Assembly (NCBI GenBank): GCA_030584065.1
Contig: CP129489.1
Span: 2,957,497-3,021,496, forward strand
DNA from: Flavobacteriales bacterium
GTDB lineage: Bacteria > Bacteroidota > Bacteroidia > Flavobacteriales_F > PHOS-HE28
Length of the DNA stretch: 64,000 nucleotides
Reading direction: 5' to 3'
The first letter of the stretch is position 1, and every line of letters starts with the position of its first letter. Positions 41,372-51,100 of this stretch are shown one piece after another. A program made the translations under genes and the position numbers. Under the pieces are notes generated by a model, which was not told the origin of the DNA, did not search any database, and worked only from the letters and a program-made list of their open reading frames with translations.

Positions 41372-42931
41372 ATGACTACTTCCATCCTCGCCCCTGTCCG
41401 AATTGCCGATGCCTTAATGCGTCTTGGTCTGAGTGAGCTGAGCAGCGGCGTATCCACCGGGCAAAACTGGTTGAAGGGGGAGGGCGAGGCGTTGGAGAGC
41501 AGGAGCCCGGTTGATGGCGCAATCATCGGCACGGTGCTCGGCGCCAGCCAGGCTGAATACGACCAGGTCATCGACCTAGCACGGCGTGCGTTCCTATCGT
41601 GGCGCAACTGGCCGGCCCCAAAGAGAGGAGAAGTGGTTCGTCAAATCGGCGATGAGCTACGCAAGCACAAGGCCGACCTTGGCCAACTGGTGAGCTACGA
41701 GATGGGCAAGAGCTACCAGGAAGGCCTGGGCGAAGTGCAGGAGATGATTGACATCTGCGACTTCGCGGTGGGCCTGAGCCGCCAGCTTCACGGCCTCACC
41801 ATGCACAGCGAACGCCCCGACCACCGCATGTACGAGCAGTGGCATCCCTACGGGCTGGTGGGCATCATCACCGCCTTCAACTTCCCGGTGGCCGTATGGA
41901 GCTGGAACGCCGCGCTGGCCTGGGTCTGCGGCGATGTGACCCTGTGGAAGCCGAGCGAGAAGACCCCGCTGTGCAGCATCGCCTGCCAGCACATCACCGC
42001 CGAGGTGTTCAAGCGCAACGGCGTTCCCGAGGGCGTGAGCAGCATCATCAACGGTGGTCGTGAAGTAGGGGAGTGGATGAGCCACGATACCCGCATCCCG
42101 CTGGTGAGCGCCACGGGCAGCACCCGCATGGGCAAGGCCGTGGGCGCCGCAGTCGGCGAGCGACTGGGCCGCTCCCTGCTGGAGCTGGGCGGTAACAACG
42201 CGATCATCATCAGCGACAAGGCCGATCTGGACATGTCCCTCATCGGCTGCGTGTTCGGCGCGGTGGGCACGGCCGGTCAGCGCTGCACCAGCACGCGACG
42301 CCTGATCATCCACGACAGCGTCTACGAAGCCTTCAAGCAGAAGCTGGTGAAGGCCTATGGTCAGCTGCGCATCGGCGATCCGCTGAACGAGCAGAACCAC
42401 GTTGGCCCTCTGATCGACAAGGCCGCGGTGGATATGTACCTGAAGGCCCTGGAGGCCGCGAAAGCACAGGGCGGCAAGCTGGCCGTGGAAGGTGGAGTGC
42501 TCACCGGTGCCGGCTTCGAGAGCGGCTGCTACGTGAAGCCCGCCGTGGTGGAGGCTACGCCGGAGATGGCCATCGTGCAGGAGGAGACCTTCGCGCCGAT
42601 CCTGTACCTGCTGCGCTACAGCGGAGACATACACGAGGCAGTAGCCATCCAGAACAACGTGAAACAGGGCCTGAGCAGCGCCATCATGACGCTGGACCTG
42701 CGCGAGGCGGAGCGTTTCCTGAGCGCGTCCGGCAGCGATTGCGGCATTGCCAACGTGAACATCGGCACCAGCGGAGCGGAGATCGGCGGGGCCTTCGGTG
42801 GTGAAAAGGAGACCGGTGGCGGCCGCGAGAGCGGAAGCGATGCTTGGAAGGCCTACATGCGCCGCCAGACCAACACGATCAACTACGGCACCAAACTGCC
42901 GCTTGCGCAGGGCATTCGATTCGACCTCTGA
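41372..42931 (+). CDS. ALDH7-type aldehyde dehydrogenase (alpha-aminoadipic semialdehyde / piperideine-6-carboxylate dehydrogenase)
   Basis: 519 residues. HPYGLVGIITAFNFPVAVWS (cofactor site), LELGGNNAIIISDKADLDMS with the general base Glu, GTAGQRCTSTRRLIIHDS with the catalytic Cys and the ALDH7-specific ending GAFGGEKETGGGRESGSD plus WKAYMRRQTNTINYG. Enzymes of this branch oxidise alpha-aminoadipic semialdehyde in lysine degradation to alpha-aminoadipate. No other lysine-degradation gene is adjacent. Start at the ATG 41372; an in-frame TTG at 41345 lies inside the promoter motif and is unlikely. Single-gene unit. Confidence 0.92.
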   Translation: MTTSILAPVRIADALMRLGLSELSSGVSTGQNWLKGEGEALESRSPVDGAIIGTVLGASQAEYDQVIDLARRAFLSWRNWPAPKRGEVVRQIGDELRKHKADLGQLVSYEMGKSYQEGLGEVQEMIDICDFAVGLSRQLHGLTMHSERPDHRMYEQWHPYGLVGIITAFNFPVAVWSWNAALAWVCGDVTLWKPSEKTPLCSIACQHITAEVFKRNGVPEGVSSIINGGREVGEWMSHDTRIPLVSATGSTRMGKAVGAAVGERLGRSLLELGGNNAIIISDKADLDMSLIGCVFGAVGTAGQRCTSTRRLIIHDSVYEAFKQKLVKAYGQLRIGDPLNEQNHVGPLIDKAAVDMYLKALEAAKAQGGKLAVEGGVLTGAGFESGCYVKPAVVEATPEMAIVQEETFAPILYLLRYSGDIHEAVAIQNNVKQGLSSAIMTLDLREAERFLSASGSDCGIANVNIGTSGAEIGGAFGGEKETGGGRESGSDAWKAYMRRQTNTINYGTKLPLAQGIRFDL

Positions 42932-42991
42932 AGAGCGTTCGGCATTCCTAGCGAACCGGTCCTTTCTCCTGCCGCATTGGAGAGGCGCGGC

Positions 42992-42999
42992 TAGATTCG
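42992..42999 (+). promoter_or_regulatory. -7-like element 6 nt before the TTG start of the thioredoxin-like gene
   Basis: TAGATTCG, one mismatch to TAnnTTTG, followed by six bases and the TTG at 43006. The close spacing predicts a leaderless transcript starting at a TTG codon. Confidence 0.45.
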
Positions 43000-43005
43000 C
43001 ACCTC

Positions 43006-44253
43006 TTGCATCGGCCATCCATTCTCCTGCTCTTCCTCGCATGCGCCGTGCTCCTTGGCATTGGATGCGAGTCGTCCGTTGACCCACGCCTTCCCCTGTG
43101 CGGGAATTGGAGCGCTCAGCTTTCTGTTCCCGGGGGAGGGTTGCCTTTCGGCATGACCATACTACCGGATGATTCCGGAGGCTTGGATATCGTCATCAGC
43201 AATGCTGCCGAACGCATCACGCTGAGGCAGGTGGAATTCCGCCGTGATTCGCTCTTCGCCCGTTTCCCCTTGTATGATTCCGAACTGCACGCGCACATAG
43301 CCAGCGACAGCCTCCTTTCGGGGCTTTGGGTCAATCACACCAAGGGCCCGGGGTATCGCATCCCGTTCGTTGCCAGGGCCGGCAAGCGGCCAAGGCCCCT
43401 TGACAGCCGGGCCCCTCCAGCCAAGGCCTTCACCGGGACATGGGAGACCCGCTTCAGTCACGGAACCTCAGACGCCTATTCCGCTGTCGGTGAGTTCTGG
43501 CAGCATCCGGGCGGAACCGTGACGGGCACCTTCCTGACCGAGACAGGCGACTACCGTTTCCTGGAGGGTGCCGCCTATGGTGACTCGCTTCTGCTCTCCT
43601 GTTTCGATGGCACTCACGCCTTCCTCTTCGCCGCGGAACACCGGAATGACAGCCTGGTCGGACGCTTTTGGAGCGGCACCCACTGGCAGGAGCCCTGGGT
43701 AGCCGTTCCCAACCCCTCGTTCAAGCTCCGCCATCCGGACTCATTGACGCAGCTCACCGAGGATGTAGACCGTGTGCGATTCAGCTTCCCGGACACCGAT
43801 GGTGTGCTGCGATCAACGGATGACCCGGACATGAGGGGCAAGCCCCTGCTCGTCCACATCATGGGAAGCTGGTGCCCGAACTGCATCGATGAGACGAGCC
43901 TGCTCAAGGATATGTACCACAAGTACCATGGCCGCGGCCTCAATGTATTGGCGATAGCATTCGAGAAGCACCGGGAGAAAGACCGGGCGATTGCCGGCCT
44001 CCAGCGGTTCAAGGACGTCCTGCACGTGCCCTATCCCATCCTGTATGGCGGCCCTGCCGCCAAATCCGAGGCGTTGGAGCAGCTTCCCTTCCTCAAGCAC
44101 CTGATGAGCTACCCCACCTGCGTCTTCATCGACCGTTCAGGCGAGGTCAAGCGCATCCGGACAGGGTTCTATGGGCCTGGCACCGGAGCCCATTATGTGC
44201 GGTACCGCGAGGACCTGGACCGCTACCTCGAGGAACTCGTGTCGATGCCCTGA
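43006..44253 (+). CDS. Thioredoxin-like (TlpA/ResA type) lipoprotein
   Basis: 415 residues from a TTG start. Lipoprotein signal: hydrophobic SILLLFLACAVLLGIGC with Cys in a lipobox position. The middle (about 30-250) is a beta-rich domain of unknown role. The C-terminal about 150 residues are a thioredoxin fold: RGKPLLVHIMGSWCPNCIDE with the redox W-C-P-N-C motif, LNVLAIAFEKHREKDR and the cis-Pro region LMSYPTCVFIDRSGEVKRIR. Such proteins reduce or oxidise disulfides in the periplasm, or act as peroxiredoxin-like reductases. No ATG exists before the signal sequence, which supports the TTG. Confidence 0.84.
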   Translation: MHRPSILLLFLACAVLLGIGCESSVDPRLPLCGNWSAQLSVPGGGLPFGMTILPDDSGGLDIVISNAAERITLRQVEFRRDSLFARFPLYDSELHAHIASDSLLSGLWVNHTKGPGYRIPFVARAGKRPRPLDSRAPPAKAFTGTWETRFSHGTSDAYSAVGEFWQHPGGTVTGTFLTETGDYRFLEGAAYGDSLLLSCFDGTHAFLFAAEHRNDSLVGRFWSGTHWQEPWVAVPNPSFKLRHPDSLTQLTEDVDRVRFSFPDTDGVLRSTDDPDMRGKPLLVHIMGSWCPNCIDETSLLKDMYHKYHGRGLNVLAIAFEKHREKDRAIAGLQRFKDVLHVPYPILYGGPAAKSEALEQLPFLKHLMSYPTCVFIDRSGEVKRIRTGFYGPGTGAHYVRYREDLDRYLEELVSMP

Positions 44254-44298
44254 ACCCTGACGAAGGCCGGGGCCCATTCCTGAACCGGAGCGGTCCGC

Positions 44299-45810
44299 TC
44301 ATTCGTCCAAGGCTACCCGATCGGGACGATTCGCCAGCTCCCATGCTGTATGGAAAACGAGCCGGGCGCGCTGCTCCAGCAGTCCGGGCTCGATACGCTC
44401 CACATCGTCCCCTGGCTGATGGTAGTCCTCATGCACCCCGCTGAAGTAGAAGATGCAGGGGATGCCCTTCCGAGCGAAGTTGTAATGGTCGCTGCGGTAA
44501 TAGAACCGGTTCGGGTCGTCCTCGCCATTGAACGCGTAATCGAGCCGAAGACCGACAAAGCGCTCATTGACCGACTCGTTCAATTGATGCAGTTCCTTGC
44601 TCAGGCGATCGCTCCCGATGATGTACACGTAGGGGTCCGCCGTAGCATGCGCGCTGTCCCGCCTGCCGATCATGTCGATGTTCAGGTTGGCCACTGTCCG
44701 GTCCAATGGCCACACCGGATTGTCGCTGTAATAACGCGATCCCAGCAGCCCCTTTTCCTCTCCGCTCACCGGCATGATGAGCACACTTCGCCTTGGGCCG
44801 TGCCCAGCTGATCTGGCCAATGCAAACGCTTCAGCGATCTCAATAAGGGCCACGGTCCCGCTGCCGTCATCGTCTGCGCCATTGTACACCACCCCATCAA
44901 CCATTCCGACATGGTCATAGTGCGCGGTGAGCACCACCAATTCGTCCTTCAGATCCGTACCTTCGATGAAGGCAAGGACATTCTCCGAAACAATCCGCTG
45001 CTCGTTCGGACGCACCACTAGGAACGCACGGGAATCCCAGATCGCTCCTGCAGCCGCATTCCGGAAGGACTTAGCCCTCCGACGCCCGAGCAGCATCGTG
45101 AGGCCGCGTTCATCCAGCAGAATGACCTGCGCCCCGGAACGCTCCCTCTGCCGCAGGTCATCATTCGCCAGGCGCATCCTGGTGTCCTCCGCATGGATAA
45201 AGCCCAACCAAGGATCGAGGTTCCCCACGTACACGAAAAGCAATTCGGGGCTGAGCCCCCTCAGTTGCTCAAGGCAGGCCCTTATTTCGCGTGGCTCGAT
45301 GGCAGAGCCATCCACCAGCACGCTCTTAGCCTTCTTATCCGATTCGGCGGCTGCATCCCTGCAATGGCCTGCATAGTGCACTGGGCCGACACGCGAACGC
45401 CCCGGACCCAACAGCTCATTGAAATAGACCAGACCATCCCCCAAGCCCAGCTTGCTCCTGCCCCGTTCGAGGGAAATACCACCGGACCGAGTCTCGATGA
45501 GATCGAACTCCTGGAAATAGCCTTCCTTCACCCTGGCACCATACGGCTCCGGAACAGGGGGTATGCCCATTGACTCGAATGTCGCTCGCAGATAGGCGGC
45601 CGCCATCTTCTGGCCAGGCTTTCCGGTATCCCTTCCCTCCATTGAATCGCTGGCAAGCACCCGCAGGCTGCCCATCAGCTCATCCGCTGTGATGGTATTC
45701 CCATAGGCAGCCGCCAGTGAATCGCCTTGGGCAAACCCCGCCACCAGGATGCAGCAGGCCCAGCACACCAGGAAAGCCCTCAACCACCGCGTTATCCCCT
45801 TAGTGCGCAT
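44299..45810 (-). CDS. Exported M28 family metallopeptidase
   Basis: 503 residues with signal peptide (FLVCWACCILVAGFAQ). Metal and catalytic motifs: VVLTAHYDHVGMVDGVVYNG, then ADDDGSGTVALIEIAEAFA, VLIMPVSGEEKGLLGSRYYS with the catalytic Glu, NLNIDMIGRRDS and SDHYNFARKGIPCIFYFSG with the last His. A PA-like insertion precedes the core (about 150-280). No PDZ domain, unlike the enzyme at 16842. Overlaps rpiB by 11 bp, so the two are probably co-transcribed from the rpiB promoter although their functions are unrelated. Confidence 0.88.
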   Translation of the reverse strand: MRTKGITRWLRAFLVCWACCILVAGFAQGDSLAAAYGNTITADELMGSLRVLASDSMEGRDTGKPGQKMAAAYLRATFESMGIPPVPEPYGARVKEGYFQEFDLIETRSGGISLERGRSKLGLGDGLVYFNELLGPGRSRVGPVHYAGHCRDAAAESDKKAKSVLVDGSAIEPREIRACLEQLRGLSPELLFVYVGNLDPWLGFIHAEDTRMRLANDDLRQRERSGAQVILLDERGLTMLLGRRRAKSFRNAAAGAIWDSRAFLVVRPNEQRIVSENVLAFIEGTDLKDELVVLTAHYDHVGMVDGVVYNGADDDGSGTVALIEIAEAFALARSAGHGPRRSVLIMPVSGEEKGLLGSRYYSDNPVWPLDRTVANLNIDMIGRRDSAHATADPYVYIIGSDRLSKELHQLNESVNERFVGLRLDYAFNGEDDPNRFYYRSDHYNFARKGIPCIFYFSGVHEDYHQPGDDVERIEPGLLEQRARLVFHTAWELANRPDRVALDE

Positions 45811-46240
45811 TCTCGATCTTCTCCACGCGGCGCTGGTGCCGTCCGCCCTCGAATGAAGCGCCTAGGAAAGCCTCCACGATGCCCTGGGCTTCCGATTCCG
45901 TGATATACCTGGCGGGGAGGGACAGGACATTGGCATCATTGTGCTGCCTGGCAAGCGCTGCAATCTCCGCGGTCCACGCCAAGGCCGCCCGCACTCCTTT
46001 GTGCTTATTGGCCACGATGTTCACTCCATTCCCGCTCCCGCAGATCAGCAGGCCGACCTCCGCACCACCCGTTGCCACGCAATCCGCCACGCCATGCGCA
46101 GGATCGGGGTAGTCCATGCTCTCCTTCGTGAAACCACCGAAATCCCTCACCTCCAATCCTTTATCCCTTAAGTTCCGAATCAGTGCAGCCTTCAGCTCAT
46201 AGCCTGCATGATCCCCTCCGATTGCGATACGAAGTGCCAT
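45800..46240 (-). CDS. rpiB: Ribose-5-phosphate isomerase B
   Basis: 146 residues, normal length. Interconverts ribose-5-phosphate and ribulose-5-phosphate in the pentose phosphate pathway. RIAIGGDHAGYELKAAL (phosphate and ring-opening residues D-H), MDYPDPAHGVADCV, LLICGSGNGVNIVANK with the catalytic Cys, and ARQHNDANVLSLPARYI. Prs, which uses ribose-5-phosphate, is encoded 8 kb away at 54299. TACATTAG stands 4 nt before the ATG. Confidence 0.95.
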   Translation of the reverse strand: MALRIAIGGDHAGYELKAALIRNLRDKGLEVRDFGGFTKESMDYPDPAHGVADCVATGGAEVGLLICGSGNGVNIVANKHKGVRAALAWTAEIAALARQHNDANVLSLPARYITESEAQGIVEAFLGASFEGGRHQRRVEKIENAH

Positions 46241-46244
46241 GGCG

Positions 46245-46252
46245 CTAATGTA
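46245..46252 (-). promoter_or_regulatory. -7-like element 4 nt before the rpiB ATG
   Basis: TACATTAG on the minus strand, one mismatch to TAnnTTTG, with CGCC before the ATG at 46240; the same 4-nt spacing as at 11813 and 28909. Confidence 0.45.
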
Positions 46253-46636
46253 CCCCCTGGCTCATCCACAGGAGGCTTGTCGATATCCCTTCGTTGGTGT
46301 TCATAATGCAGTTGAGCCCATCCGCTTTCAACAGGCTCACCTTCCCCTGTCAGGATTCCCTTCGCGCTGCAACAAGATGCACTCGAAATGCCCACATCGA
46401 TCCCACGCCTGCAACCCGATTCCGGTTCAGGGATTTCTGAACATCCCAACGGACCACTGGTCTTCCACAATTGTTCACATGGCACCTAAAGCCTTGGCAT
46501 GCAAGGAGGAATCGCACCCGTTACTGTTCATTGTCCTCCCATTAACTTTGAAAACGTGTCCATGGTCCGTTTTGCACCCCAGTTTTCAACATCACTAACA
46601 GCCCATATTACATCATCATATATCCTTAAGAGAAGA
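46253..46636. other. Gene-free, lower-GC intergenic region
   Basis: About 380 bp between rpiB and the MORN-repeat gene, around 50% G+C. I see no gene. It holds a 6-bp hairpin GTTCAG / CTGAAC (46425-46442) and an exact -7 motif (46543-46550). The last 50 bases are AT-rich. Probably the promoter and leader region of the sensor operon. Confidence 0.5.
46543..46550 (+). promoter_or_regulatory. -7 element for the MORN - kinase - LytTR operon
   Basis: TAACTTTG, exact match to TAnnTTTG, 86 nt before the ATG at 46637. No well-spaced TTG upstream. Confidence 0.5.
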
Positions 46637-48166
46637 ATGAAATGGCAAAGGCTCTTGATGCTCATGCTTTGCTATTGGGGATTGGTTCACCCCCTCCTTG
46701 CACAGGGAGAACTGATGAGGTATTATCATGCGAATGGAAGGCTGAGCAGTGAAGGGAGGCTGGTTGACGGGAAACCGGAGGGCTGGTGGCGGAGCTTCTA
46801 TGAGGATGGGACGATCCGGTCCGAAGGCGGCCGCAAGGGGGCTCAGCTCGACAGCCTTTGGCGCTTCTATGACCCGAAGGGGCGGCTGCAGAGCGAGATG
46901 CTCTATCGGGATAACCTGAAGAACGGGCCATCACGGCGATTCGACACTTTGGGTGTCCTGTTGAGCGAGGAAGTCTTCGTGAACGACCTGAGGGAAGGAA
47001 TGGCAGTTTACTACGGACCGGGCGGCAGCAAGCACAAAGAGGTTCCCTTCAAGGCAGGTAAAGAGGAGGGTCGCGGTCTGGAGTATGCTCCGGATGGCCG
47101 GATCATCGCCTTTCTGAATTACGGCGGAGGAATGCTTCGAAGAAGGGAGGAAATCAATCGTGTGGACGACCGAGGCTTGAAACAAGGACCCTGGAAGGAG
47201 TTGCATCCGAATGGTCGTATTCGCTGGGAAGGGTCGTTCCTGGATGACCGGAAGCATGGCATCTTCAAGGAGTACGATGCGCAGGGCAATCTGAAGAGCT
47301 TGGTGAAGTATGACGAAGGCGCGGTGGATACCGGCGCTGATGAGAAGCTGCTGGTGGAAATCAAGCGGACCTTCCATCCGAACGGGAAGGTCGCCTCGCT
47401 GGGTAGCTACTCCAAGAGCGGAAAGCGGGAGGGCCTATTCAAGGAATTCGATCTTCAGGGCAATGTGACCACGGCGCGCATCTACAACGGTGACCAGTTG
47501 GTGAGCGAGGGTGCCGTGAATGACTTGGGCGTGATGGAAGGCCCATGGGTGGAATTCTTCGTCACCGGGGAGAAGCGGGCGGAAGGGACATATAAGGATG
47601 GGCGCAAGGAAGGCGAATGGAGTTTCTATCATCGCAGCGGAAAGGTCGAGCAGAAGGGCAGATACATGGGGGGATTGCCGCATGGACCATGGCTGTGGTA
47701 CTATGAAAGCGGTCAGGTGCATCGGAGGGAGAATTACCGCCGTGGCAAGGAGGACGGCGAATCGGCTGAGTATGCCGAGGATGGCGTTGTGCTCACTGAA
47801 GGTTCCTATATCGATGGCCGCAAGGAAGGCAAGTGGGTATATGAAGTGGGAGATCACAAGGAGGTGGGGAGCTACAAGGACGACCTGAAGGATGGTGCAT
47901 GGACGTATACCTATGGTGATGGCAAGCGTTATTTCACCGGATCGTTCATCAACGGGGAGCCAGAGGGAAAGCACCGTTGGTTCTGGCCGAATGGCAGGGT
48001 GAAGGTGGAAGGCCGTTTCTCGGGAGGGCTCGCTCAGGGCGAGCATGTCCACTATGCCGAGGATGGACGGGTCATCATGACGGTGAGGTACCGGGACGGG
48101 GCGGAGGTGCGCATTGATGGCGAACGAATTCCACCGCCTTATCAACCAGGGGAGGACCAGCCGTGA
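46637..48166 (+). CDS. Exported multi-repeat YwqK/MORN-variant protein
   Basis: 509 residues with signal peptide (MKWQRLLMLMLCYWGLVHPL). The mature protein is made almost wholly of about 19 repeats of 22-24 residues, with cores such as LMRYYHANGRLSSEG, WKELHPNGRIRWEG, WLWYYESGQVHRRE and HRWFWPNGRVKVEG. Only short and simple repeats, no enzymatic site. It starts the operon: its TGA overlaps the GTG of the PAS kinase (GTGA), giving translational coupling. This links a periplasmic or surface repeat protein with a cytosolic two-component pair. AGAAGA just before the ATG may help ribosome binding. Smaller relative at 657-1529. Confidence 0.84.
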   Translation: MKWQRLLMLMLCYWGLVHPLLAQGELMRYYHANGRLSSEGRLVDGKPEGWWRSFYEDGTIRSEGGRKGAQLDSLWRFYDPKGRLQSEMLYRDNLKNGPSRRFDTLGVLLSEEVFVNDLREGMAVYYGPGGSKHKEVPFKAGKEEGRGLEYAPDGRIIAFLNYGGGMLRRREEINRVDDRGLKQGPWKELHPNGRIRWEGSFLDDRKHGIFKEYDAQGNLKSLVKYDEGAVDTGADEKLLVEIKRTFHPNGKVASLGSYSKSGKREGLFKEFDLQGNVTTARIYNGDQLVSEGAVNDLGVMEGPWVEFFVTGEKRAEGTYKDGRKEGEWSFYHRSGKVEQKGRYMGGLPHGPWLWYYESGQVHRRENYRRGKEDGESAEYAEDGVVLTEGSYIDGRKEGKWVYEVGDHKEVGSYKDDLKDGAWTYTYGDGKRYFTGSFINGEPEGKHRWFWPNGRVKVEGRFSGGLAQGEHVHYAEDGRVIMTVRYRDGAEVRIDGERIPPPYQPGEDQP

Positions 48167-51100
48167 CCAAGGGCCGCACCAGCAAGACCCGGAAGGGGGG
48201 ATCGTCCGAGAGCCATGGACCCATGGACTCCAATGATCTGAAGAAGCGCTACGATGATCTGCTCAATCGGAACCTGGCGGGCATCTTCCGCACCACGCTG
48301 AAGGGGCGATTCATCGAGTGCAACGATGCCATGGCCCAGGTGCTGGGCTACGCCGACAAGGATGAACTGATGGCCGCGCCGGCCTCAGCGCTCTATTTCA
48401 CGCCCAAGGACCGGGAGAGGTACCTGGCCGATCTCATGGTGCAGGGCCGGCTGGTGAATTACGGCATCCGCTTGAAGCACAAGACGGGCCGCCCCGTGGA
48501 GGTGCTGGAGAACGTCTATCTGGACCAGGAAACCGGCGAGGAAACCACGGTGCTCGGCATGCTCATGGACATCACGGCCGTGAAGCAGGCCGAGGCGGAG
48601 CAGCGTGCGCTCATGGCCTCCTACCGGACGCTTGTGGAGCGGACGCAGGATGGCCTTCTGGTGGTGGCGGATGGCATCATCCGCTATGCCAACCCCGCGG
48701 CCATGAGCCTGCTCGGCGAAGGGCTGTTGGGAACGTCCTTCGTTGATCGATTCGTGGAGGAGGATAGGGAGCCGATCATAGACGCCATTCATCGCGCGCA
48801 GGCCGGCGAAATGCCCGAGGTGCTTGCTCATCCCCCGGGTCCCGATGGCAGGGAGATCGCGCTGCTTTGCGTAGCTACGCTTCACGACGGGCAGGCTGGC
48901 GTGCAGGTGACGATGCAGGACCGGAGTTCGCAGCGCCGCATCATCCTCGAGCGTGTGCAGCTGCAGATCGCCAAAGAGGTGAACAAGGTGCTCCGTGACG
49001 AGATCGAGCAGCACCGGCGGACGCAGGAAGAGCTGCGGCGATCGCGGCGATTCGCAAGGAACCTCATCGACAGCTCGCTTGACATGATCATGGCGGCGGA
49101 TGAGGAAGGCCGCATCACCGAGTACAATCCGGCGGCAAGCATCCGGTTCGGCTACGAGCCCGAGGAGGTCCTCGGCAAAAGCACGATCATACTCTATGCG
49201 GACCCGGCAGAGTACCAAAGGGTCCAACGGGAACTGGACCGTCATGGGGCATTCTCGGGGGAGGTGATCAATGTGGACCGCTATGGAATCCCATTCACCA
49301 GCTACCTCGCGGCCTCGCGGCTGTTCGATGAGGATGGCCAGGTGATCGGGGCCATGGGCGTGTCGAGGGATATCACGCGCATGAAGCGCGACCAGGAAGC
49401 CCTACGGGCGAGCGAGGAGCGCTATCGGGATCTGTTCGAGAATGCGACCGACCTGATCCAGAGCGTGCGTCCGGATGGACGGTTCGAGTACGTCAATGCG
49501 GCTTGGAGGAATACCCTGGGGTACTCCGAGGAGGACCTCCTGCAGCGCACCATCTGGGACATCGTAGATCCTGCGCACCATGCGGCGTGCCGAGCCTTTC
49601 TGGAGGGCATCCTGAGCGGTGATGCCGCAGGGGCCATCCGTACCGTATTCCGCGCCAAGGATGGCAGGCCTGTGACGGTGGAAGGGTCATCCACCGTTCG
49701 TCGGACCGCCGGCGTGCCCATGGCCACGCGGAGCATCTTCAGGGACATCAGCGGGGCCTTGGAAGCCAGCCAACGGATCAAGGAGCACGAAGCCAAGTGG
49801 AAGGCCCTCTTCGAGAGCAGCGAGCACCTGTTCTGGACAGTGGATCGGGAGATCAAGCTCACCTCGTACAATAAGGCCTATGGCGATGCCATCGAGCGGC
49901 TATATGGCCATCGGCCGGAGATCAACAACGACCCGGAGCGCCCCCGCAAGCTCTTCGCATCCCGCACCTACCACGACTTCTGGGAAGGCAAGTATGCCGA
50001 CGCCTTCTCGGGAAGGGCGATCCGCTTCAACACCGATATCGTGGACCGCCAAGGCAACAGGGTCTGCAACGAGGTCTTCCTGAGCCCCGTCTTCGCTGCG
50101 GATGGAACGGTCAAGGAGGTGTTCGGCGTCGGCCATGAGATCACCGAACAGAAGCTTGCAGAGGAGAAGGTGAGGGACCAGGCTGCTCGTCTCCAAGCCA
50201 TATTCGACAGTTCGGCGAACATGATGATCTGGACGCTGGACAAGGATTTCCGCATCACCTCGTGCAATCACAGATTCCGTCAGGCGCTCCGGTCGGATTT
50301 CGGCATCGAGCTCGATGCCGGCGACCTCTTCCTCGGCGCGGCATCCGAGGCGGCCGCGGGCTCGAACCACGGGCGGTACACTGAATACTACCTCAATGCC
50401 TTCAAGGGCCGGCCCCAGCAATTCGAGGCGGAGCTCGTGGACCATGATGGCCGCACGATCTGGGTGGAGAACTTCCTCAACCCGATCATCGTCGATGGCG
50501 AGGTGCAGGAACTGTCATGCCAGGCTCACCACATCACGGAGCGGAAGGAGGCGCAGCGTGAATTGCTGCGGAGCCTGGCGGAGAAGGAATCACTGCTCAA
50601 GGAGGTGCACCACCGGGTCAAGAACAACCTGCAGGTCATCAGCAGTATCACCAAGCTCCAAAGCGAGCACGCCGGCCTCGACCCCAAGGTCCAGGAGATG
50701 CTGCACCATAGCCGGGACCGGATCAGGAGCATGGCCCTCATCCACGAAAGCCTCTATCAGAACAAGCAGTTCAGCCGGATCGACCTGGCCGAGTACGTCG
50801 ATGGCTTGGCGCGCAATCTCATGCTCAGCTACAGCCTCACGGGCCGGATCGACCTGGAGATGGACCTCAGGCCCGTGCACCTGAACATCGACCAGGCCAT
50901 GCCTTGCGGTCTGATTCTCAACGAGGTCATCAGCAATTCCCTGAAGCATGGGTATCCGGATGGCCGCAGGGGCACCGTGCGCATCGCCATCGGGGCCCTT
51001 GACGACCAGGTCTCCATACGGATCAGCGACGATGGTGTAGGGCTTCCACCGGGTTTCGAGGAGGAGCGCCACGGGCGGCTGGGGCTGGAATTGACACGGA

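Noticed and set aside
46253..46636. A decayed gene or small RNA in the lower-GC gap
   Set aside because: No frame shows protein-like sequence and no strong structured RNA was visible; treated as a leader region.
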